From the NCBI GenBank assembly GCA_031177445.1, contig JAPSGP010000082.1:1-9558 (forward strand): 9,558 nt of DNA. Direction: 5' to 3'. Source of the stretch: Acidimicrobiia bacterium (GTDB lineage: Bacteria; Actinomycetota; Acidimicrobiia; IMCC26256; JACDBD01). A program made the translations under genes and the position numbers. The notes beneath the pieces were generated by a model. It did no database searches and was not told where the DNA came from. It was given only the letters and a program-made list of their open reading frames with translations. Within the stretch, counting starts at the first letter, position 1; each line of letters starts with the position of its first letter. Shown in pieces: positions 6,570 to 9,558 of the stretch.

Positions 6570-7363
6570 GGCCGAGCGCGACGCTGCCGAGCCGCCTCGA
6601 ACAGCAAGACCGTTGCCGCCATGGCGACGTTCAGCGACTCGGCGTCCGGTTCGGTCGGGATCGACACTCCACCGTCGAGGTGCAGGCCGAGCTCGGGCGG
6701 CAGCCCGCGAGTCTCGTTGCCGACGACCAGCGCAACCGGTCCCGCGAGGTCGACGTCGTCGACCGAAGCTCCGCCCGCCGGCACCGCGCCGAGGCGGCGT
6801 CGACCCTGGGCGCCGAGCGCGTCGAGCACGTTCACCGGGTCGTCAGCCTCCACGATCGGGACTCCAAGGATCGCTCCCGCTGTGGATCGCACCACCTTCG
6901 GGGCGAACGGGTCCACCGAATTGCCGCAGAACACTACTCCCGCCGCCCCGGAGGCTTGAGCGCTGCGCACGATGGTTCCGGCATTGCCGGGGTCACGGAC
7001 CTCGACCGCAACCACGACGGGCAACGGACCGGCGAGGCCGGCGATCGATGCGTCCGGAATCCGAGCAACGGCCAGGATCGGTTGCGGCGTGACCGTGTCG
7101 CCGATGCGCTCGAGCACTCCTTCCTTCAGCGTCTCGGCGGGAACACCGGCAGCCTGCAGCCGCTCGACCAACGGCCCGAACCCGCGCTCGGCACCCGGAG
7201 CGAGATAGAACGACTCCAGGTCCGTGCCGCGGTCGAGGGCGACGCCGAGCAGTCGCGGCCCCTCGATCACGAAGGACCCTTCCGCCCGGCGGGCGCGGGG
7301 ATCGCGGATCAGCGACCGGAGCCGCCGCACCCGCTGATGGCGCGGGCCGAGCGGAGCCGACAC
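6566..7363 (-). CDS. TrmH/SpoU-family 2'-O-ribose RNA methyltransferase
   Basis: This is a 265-residue SPOUT-class methyltransferase that would transfer a methyl group from S-adenosylmethionine to a ribose 2'-OH in RNA, most likely rRNA given the ribosomal context. An N-terminal substrate-binding domain (about 8-100, with EGPRLLGVAL at 34-43) precedes the knotted SpoU domain. Motif 1 is DPGNAGTIVR (124-133, with the key Arg133), motif 2 is VGNETRG (214-220), and motif 3 is SLNVAMA (243-249). Mycobacterial synteny puts an equivalent gene, annotated tsnR, after rplT. The GTG at 7363 is chosen because it lies just behind the rplT stop with a 7-bp gap; a longer frame from 7468 would overlap rplT by about 100 bp and adds only an Arg/Ser-rich tail. 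The precise target nucleotide cannot be assigned. Confidence 0.92.
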   Translation of the reverse strand: MSAPLGPRHQRVRRLRSLIRDPRARRAEGSFVIEGPRLLGVALDRGTDLESFYLAPGAERGFGPLVERLQAAGVPAETLKEGVLERIGDTVTPQPILAVARIPDASIAGLAGPLPVVVAVEVRDPGNAGTIVRSAQASGAAGVVFCGNSVDPFAPKVVRSTAGAILGVPIVEADDPVNVLDALGAQGRRRLGAVPAGGASVDDVDLAGPVALVVGNETRGLPPELGLHLDGGVSIPTEPDAESLNVAMAATVLLFEAARQRRARP

Positions 7364-7370
7364 CGCGGCC

Positions 7371-7733
7371 TCAGGCTGCTTCGAGCGCCTCGCGCGCGGC
7401 GGCGACGAGCGCCGAGAACGTGGCCTCGTCGCGGACGGCGAGATCGGCGAGGACCTTGCGATCGACATCGATCTCGGCGGCCTTCAGTCCCGCGACGAAA
7501 CGCGAGTACGAGATGTCGTTCTGGCGGCACGCGGCGTTGATGCGAACGATCCAGAGCCGCCGGAACTCGCCCTTGCGCGCTCGCCGGTCGCGGTATGCGT
7601 AACGGAGCGAGCGCATGACCTGCTCGTTGGCCTTGCGAAACCCGCGACTCTTCGCCCCCGAATAACCCGACGCCTGCTCGAGGATGGCGCGCCGATGCTT
7701 CTTGCCCGAGACCGAGCGCTTGACCCTGGCCAT
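7371..7733 (-). CDS. rplT: 50S ribosomal protein L20
   Basis: L20 is an early assembly protein of the large ribosomal subunit. At 120 residues it has normal length. It begins MARVKRSVSGKKHRRAIL and contains GYSGAKSRGFRKANEQVMRS and WIVRINAACR, all hallmark segments, with a very basic N-terminal tail that threads into 23S rRNA. A perfect AGGAGG (7747-7742) lies 8 nt before the ATG. The gene follows rpmI after 48 bp, and that gap contains a stable hairpin directly before the ribosome binding site. In E. coli and B. subtilis L20 represses its own operon by binding mRNA, so the hairpin may be a control site here. Confidence 0.98.
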   Translation of the reverse strand: MARVKRSVSGKKHRRAILEQASGYSGAKSRGFRKANEQVMRSLRYAYRDRRARKGEFRRLWIVRINAACRQNDISYSRFVAGLKAAEIDVDRKVLADLAVRDEATFSALVAAAREALEAA

Positions 7734-7750
7734 TGCTGCTGCCTCCTGCG

Positions 7751-7774
7751 TCGCGACCGTTCGCCTGGTCGCGA
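7751..7774 (-). promoter_or_regulatory. Hairpin just upstream of the rplT ribosome binding site
   Basis: TCGCGACC (7751-7758) and GGTCGCGA (7767-7774) form a perfect 8-bp stem with an 8-nt loop in the rpmI-rplT gap. On the mRNA it ends 3 nt before AGGAGG of rplT. There is no U-tract, so termination is unlikely. Translational control, for example by L20, or an mRNA processing site are possible. Confidence 0.5.
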
Positions 7775-7781
7775 GGGTTCG

Positions 7782-7979
7782 TTACGAGCGCCCCAGCAGA
7801 CGCTCGACGTGCTTGCGGTCGCCGCCGGTCACCTCGGCATCGCGACCGAGACGACGAGTCCGGCGACTGGACTTCTTCTCCAGCAGGTGCGAGCGAAAGG
7901 CCTTCCGCCGGCGGATCTTGCCCGAGCCGGTGACCTGGAAGCGCTTCGCCGCTCCGCGGTGAGTCTTGATCTTCGGCAT
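7782..7979 (-). CDS. rpmI: 50S ribosomal protein L35
   Basis: L35 is a small basic protein of the large ribosomal subunit, here 65 residues. It starts MPKIKTHRGAAKRF, the family signature, and contains TGSGKIRRRKAFRSHLL and a C-terminal KHVERLLGRS. The ATG at 7979 has AGGAG at 7991-7987, 7 nt upstream. The frame stays open 20 codons further up to a TTG at 8039 with a GGAGG about 11 nt before it, but L35 almost always begins at MPKIKTH, so that extension is not adopted. The gene sits between infC and rplT in the universally common order. Confidence 0.97.
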   Translation of the reverse strand: MPKIKTHRGAAKRFQVTGSGKIRRRKAFRSHLLEKKSSRRTRRLGRDAEVTGGDRKHVERLLGRS

Positions 7980-8055
7980 CCCTGCGCTCCTGTGGGTTCG
8001 CTCCCGTTGCCGGATTTTCCGTCGGCGAGCGGTCGGCAAAGCCGCCGCTGCCTCC

Positions 8056-8634
8056 CTATGTCGGCTCGCTCACGCTCGCCGCGGCCGGCGCAACCGCGGC
8101 CGCCTTCGTACGGGTTCCTGCCTTCTTGAGGGGATGGAGCACCATCGTCATGTTGCGGCCGTCCTGTCGCGGTGCCGACTCGACCACCGCGATGTCGCTC
8201 ACCTGATCGGCGACGCGCTCGAGGATCCGCAGACCGAGCTCCGGGTGGAACACCTCGCGGCCCCGGAACATGATCGTCAACTTCACCTTCGAGCCCTCGG
8301 CGAGGAACCGTTCGACGTGCTTCATCTTCGTCGTGTAGTCGTGCTCGTCGATCTTCGGCCGGAACTTCATCTCTTTGATCACGACGTTCGTAGCCTTGCG
8401 TCGTGATTCCTTCCGGCGCTGCTCCTGCTCGTACTTGTAGCGCCCGAAGTTCATGATCCGGCAGACCGGGGGGTTCGCGTTCGGTGCGACCTCCACCAGG
8501 TCCAGATCCTCGTCGCGTGCAATGGCCAGCGCTTCGGGCAGGGGCTTCACGCCCAACTGCTCGCCGCCGGGCCCGATGAGCAGGACCTCGCGAGCTCGAA
8601 TGCGGTCGTTGATCCTGGCGTCGTCTGCTGCTAT
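8056..8634 (-). CDS. infC: Translation initiation factor IF-3, apparent AUA start
   Basis: IF-3 binds the 30S subunit, prevents premature joining of 50S and checks the start codon and initiator tRNA. The 192-residue product has the N domain (about 7-80; INDRIRAREVLLIGPGGEQLG, then DLDLVEVAPNANPPVCRIMN), the linker YKYEQEQRRKESRR (67-80), and the C domain (about 83-172; IKEMKFRPKIDEHDY, then KVKLTIMFRGRE). It ends in an Ala-rich tail. I place the start at ATA (8634-8632): GAGGTGATC lies just upstream at good spacing, and the resulting N-terminus aligns closely with the mycobacterial IF-3 start as I remember it. No ATG, GTG or TTG gives a similar N-terminus; the ATG codons at 8712 and 8754 lie in or above the terminator-like hairpin. 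infC genes often use rare starts such as AUU, through which IF-3 represses itself. Confidence 0.95.
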   Translation of the reverse strand: MAADDARINDRIRAREVLLIGPGGEQLGVKPLPEALAIARDEDLDLVEVAPNANPPVCRIMNFGRYKYEQEQRRKESRRKATNVVIKEMKFRPKIDEHDYTTKMKHVERFLAEGSKVKLTIMFRGREVFHPELGLRILERVADQVSDIAVVESAPRQDGRNMTMVLHPLKKAGTRTKAAAVAPAAASVSEPT

Positions 8635-8636
8635 GT

Positions 8637-8645
8637 GATCACCTC
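8637..8645 (-). promoter_or_regulatory. Extended Shine-Dalgarno sequence deciding the infC start
   Basis: The mRNA reads GAGGUGAUC, complementary over nine consecutive bases to the usual 3' end of bacterial 16S rRNA (GAUCACCUC). The GAGG core is followed by 7 nt and then AUA. This is by far the strongest ribosome binding site near the 5' end of the IF-3 frame and is the main reason for choosing the AUA start. Confidence 0.8.
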
Positions 8646-8683
8646 GTTGATTGGAGTCGGATGTTCGATCGGGTGGAGAACGC

Positions 8684-8712
8684 GAAAATGGCGGACTCCG
8701 GAAGTCCGCCAT
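8684..8712 (-). terminator. Terminator-like hairpin in the infC leader, putative attenuator
   Basis: ATGGCGGACT (8712-8703, minus strand) and AGTCCGCCAT (8697-8688) form a perfect 10-bp stem with a 5-nt loop, and TTTT includes the end of the stem and the bases after it (8689-8686, with one more T at 8685 and 8684). It points towards infC and ends about 50 nt before the start codon. An alternative 5-bp hairpin, CCGCC-CGAT-GGCGG (8719-8706), uses the same GGCGG and would prevent the terminator from forming. That pairing suggests transcription attenuation of the operon. The U-tract is short, so termination efficiency is uncertain. Confidence 0.6.
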
Positions 8713-8815
8713 CGGGCGGCGCTCCCGCACGGTCCACTCGATGAGACCGCCCATCCAGTTGGAGGACGGCCCACCAGTATCGGTGCGCGATCACCGGGAC
8801 AACGAACCCGGGCTC

Positions 8816-8847
8816 GGGATCATTCCCCGGCCGGGTGGGGATCACCC
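8816..8847 (-). promoter_or_regulatory. Imperfect stem-loop in the upstream infC leader
   Basis: GGGATC (8816-8821) can pair with GATCACCC (8840-8847) leaving one A unpaired, and an inner CCC/GGG stem closes a GC-rich loop, with ATT bulged on one side. It lies between the putative promoter and the terminator-like hairpin, so it would be transcribed first. It could be part of a regulated leader, but GC-rich DNA often yields such structures by chance. Confidence 0.35.
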
Positions 8848-8889
8848 TTCTCGGGGGCTCCCACTTCCCTCTTTGGTTGTGAAGGCGGC

Positions 8890-8898
8890 AGGATACCA
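8890..8898 (-). promoter_or_regulatory. Putative extended -10 promoter of the infC operon
   Basis: On the minus strand TGGTATCCT (8898-8890) combines a TGn extension with a TANNNT -10 hexamer. Only a weak -35-like TGTCCA lies 18 bp upstream, inside the 5' end of the opposite DUF1844 gene. Transcription from here would give a leader of about 250 nt before the infC start. No other matching -10 with a reasonable -35 was found in 8641-8900. Confidence 0.45.
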
Positions 8899-8900
8899 GC

Positions 8901-9329
8901 GTGAGCGGACTCTGGACACCGCAAGGCGAGTACCGGCCCCAGGGCGAGGCGGACGGCCCGGACGCACCCGGCCCCCGATCCCCGGGCGCGCCCGGCGGAC
9001 CATCGGCGGGCGGAGCATCGCCGGAGGAGGAAGCCGCCGCCCGGGAGCAGCTGCGAGAGCTGCGGGTCCAGCTCGCGAACACTCCGGTCGCCGACGTCAT
9101 CGCCAACCACGTGATCGGGCTGTGGGAGCTGGCGGTGCTCCACCTCACCGCCGACGAGGACCACGAGCCCGATCTCGAGCAGGCGCAGCTCGCCATCGAC
9201 GCCATCGGCGCGATCGTGGAGGGACTCGCCGAGCGCTTGGGGCAGAACGAGCAGCCGCTGCGCGACGCGCTCGCCCAGCTCCGGCTCGCCTTCGTCGAGA
9301 TCAGCAAGCTCGCCGGCGCCGGGCCCTGA
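8901..9329 (+). CDS. DUF1844 family protein
   Basis: The product is 142 residues. The first 45 or so are Gly/Pro/Ala-rich and probably disordered. From about 47 to 136 comes a helical domain matching DUF1844 as I know it: REQLRELRVQLAN, ADVIANHVIGLWELAVLHL (64-82), QAQLAIDAIGAIVEGL (94-109), and LAQLRLAFVEI (124-134). No signal peptide or membrane segment is visible and no enzymatic residues are apparent; the molecular function of the family is unknown. In other actinobacteria a DUF1844 gene lies beside infC, which supports both the call and the taxonomic guess. The GTG at 8901 has a weak AGGA at 8890-8893. Its 5' end overlaps the probable infC promoter, so the two divergent genes may influence each other. 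Confidence 0.85.
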   Translation: MSGLWTPQGEYRPQGEADGPDAPGPRSPGAPGGPSAGGASPEEEAAAREQLRELRVQLANTPVADVIANHVIGLWELAVLHLTADEDHEPDLEQAQLAIDAIGAIVEGLAERLGQNEQPLRDALAQLRLAFVEISKLAGAGP

Positions 9330-9331
9330 GA

Positions 9332-9351
9332 AGCGATCGACTGCGGTCGCT
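9332..9351. terminator. Hairpin between convergent DUF1844 and cold-shock-like genes
   Basis: AGCGATCG (9332-9339) and CGGTCGCT (9344-9351) pair over 8 bp with a 4-nt loop; one pair is U-G in the plus-strand RNA and an A-C mismatch in the minus-strand RNA. It fills the 21-bp gap between the DUF1844 stop and the opposing stop codon, and its last base is in that stop. No T-run follows. It is probably a 3'-end structure serving the plus-strand gene. Confidence 0.45.
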
Positions 9352-9551
9352 CAGAGGCGTGTGATCTGAGCGGCCTCCCATTCGCCGAAGTGGCCAGGCG
9401 CCGGCTCGAAGTCGACCGCCACGCCGACCGGGATCGTGCGCGACCCGTCGGCGATCGCCGTGCAATGGAACGCGAACACGCCGCCGTGCTGGTCCTCGAT
9501 CTCGCCCGTGCCGGCCTGGGGGTCGAACGAGCGAATGGTGCCCCGCTCCAC
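9351..9551 (-). CDS. Divergent cold-shock-domain (CspA-like) protein
   Basis: The 66-residue product has the size and strand pattern of a cold-shock domain: GTIRSFDPQAGTGEIED (4-20), GGVFAFHCTAIADGSRTI (23-40), then VGVAVDFEP (42-50) and WEAAQITRL at the end. Classic CspA proteins bind single-stranded RNA or DNA through RNP1 (KGFGFI) and RNP2 (VFVH). Here RNP1 is replaced by GTGEIE and RNP2 by VFAFHC, with only some aromatic residues kept, so nucleic-acid binding may differ. The FHCTAIADGSR stretch is shared by a subgroup of actinobacterial cold-shock-like proteins. The GTG at 9551 lies in a frame still open at the window edge, and GAGGA abuts it without spacing, so the true start may be just beyond the right edge. 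Confidence 0.75.
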   Translation of the reverse strand: MERGTIRSFDPQAGTGEIEDQHGGVFAFHCTAIADGSRTIPVGVAVDFEPAPGHFGEWEAAQITRL

Positions 9552-9558
9552 TCCTCGC

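Noticed and set aside
6566..7468. Longer TrmH-family start at 7468
   Set aside because: It would overlap rplT by about 100 bp and adds only low-complexity basic sequence; GTG 7363 gives a normal N-terminus.
7782..8039. L35 with a 20-residue N-terminal extension from TTG 8039
   Set aside because: L35 begins MPKIKTH almost universally, that ATG has its own AGGAG, and the GGAGG upstream of TTG is about 11 nt away.
8056..8754. IF-3 with a 40-residue extension from ATG 8754, or 26 residues from ATG 8712
   Set aside because: The extension runs through the terminator-like hairpin, resembles no IF-3 N-terminus, and ignores the strong Shine-Dalgarno before AUA 8634.
8639..8805. Leader peptide upstream of infC containing a Tyr-Trp-Trp run (VIAHRYWWAVLQL)
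   Set aside because: It suggested amino-acid-dependent attenuation, but there is no good ribosome binding site, the frame runs past the hairpin to 8639, and tryptophan has no evident link to this operon.
1..9558. CRISPR arrays, tRNA/rRNA genes, insertion sequences, phage genes
   Set aside because: No spaced direct repeats, no cloverleaf or rRNA-like sequence, and no transposase or phage-like protein was found on either strand.

Overview
The window is GC-rich DNA with dense, often overlapping genes. Its backbone is the translation cluster infC-rpmI-rplT-(TrmH-family rRNA methyltransferase)-pheS-pheT, followed on the same strand by argC. This gene order is known from actinobacteria such as Mycobacterium and Streptomyces, and a DUF1844 gene beside infC is also seen there. 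High GC, GTG starts, probable leaderless starts and the protein sequences all point to an actinobacterium. An acidimicrobial lineage is my best guess, but I cannot prove it from the sequence.

Layout from left to right: (1) 1-552, minus strand, the N-terminal half of argC, running off the left edge. (2) 573-1633, plus strand, divergent from argC across a 20-bp gap: two small hot-dog-fold (MaoC-like) proteins overlapping by ATGA, then the remains of a phytanoyl-CoA dioxygenase (PhyH) family gene with a frameshift and a large internal deletion. (3) 1634-1675, a 9-bp perfect inverted repeat between convergent genes. (4) 1676-8634, minus strand, a tightly packed series read from high to low coordinates: infC, rpmI, rplT, TrmH-family methyltransferase, pheS, pheT, a YbgC-like thioesterase, and an unusual ATPase-less protein built from a Clp N-terminal domain, a ClpX-type zinc finger and an NTF2-like domain. 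From rplT to the last gene the junctions are 10 bp or less, or overlap. (5) 8635-8900, the infC promoter and leader, with a terminator-like hairpin suggesting attenuation. (6) 8901-9329, plus strand, a DUF1844 protein. (7) 9351-9551 and perhaps beyond, minus strand, a divergent cold-shock-domain protein.

The main block makes translation components: initiation factor 3, ribosomal proteins L35 and L20, an RNA methyltransferase and both phenylalanyl-tRNA synthetase subunits. The most notable points are an apparent AUA start for infC behind a 9-nt Shine-Dalgarno match, the attenuator-like leader, a hairpin just before the rplT ribosome binding site, the composite Clp_N/zinc-finger/NTF2 protein, the decayed PhyH gene, and a very compact divergent promoter with overlapping -10 elements between argC and the MaoC-like operon. 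I found no tRNA, rRNA, CRISPR array or insertion sequence, and no convincing new multi-gene system.
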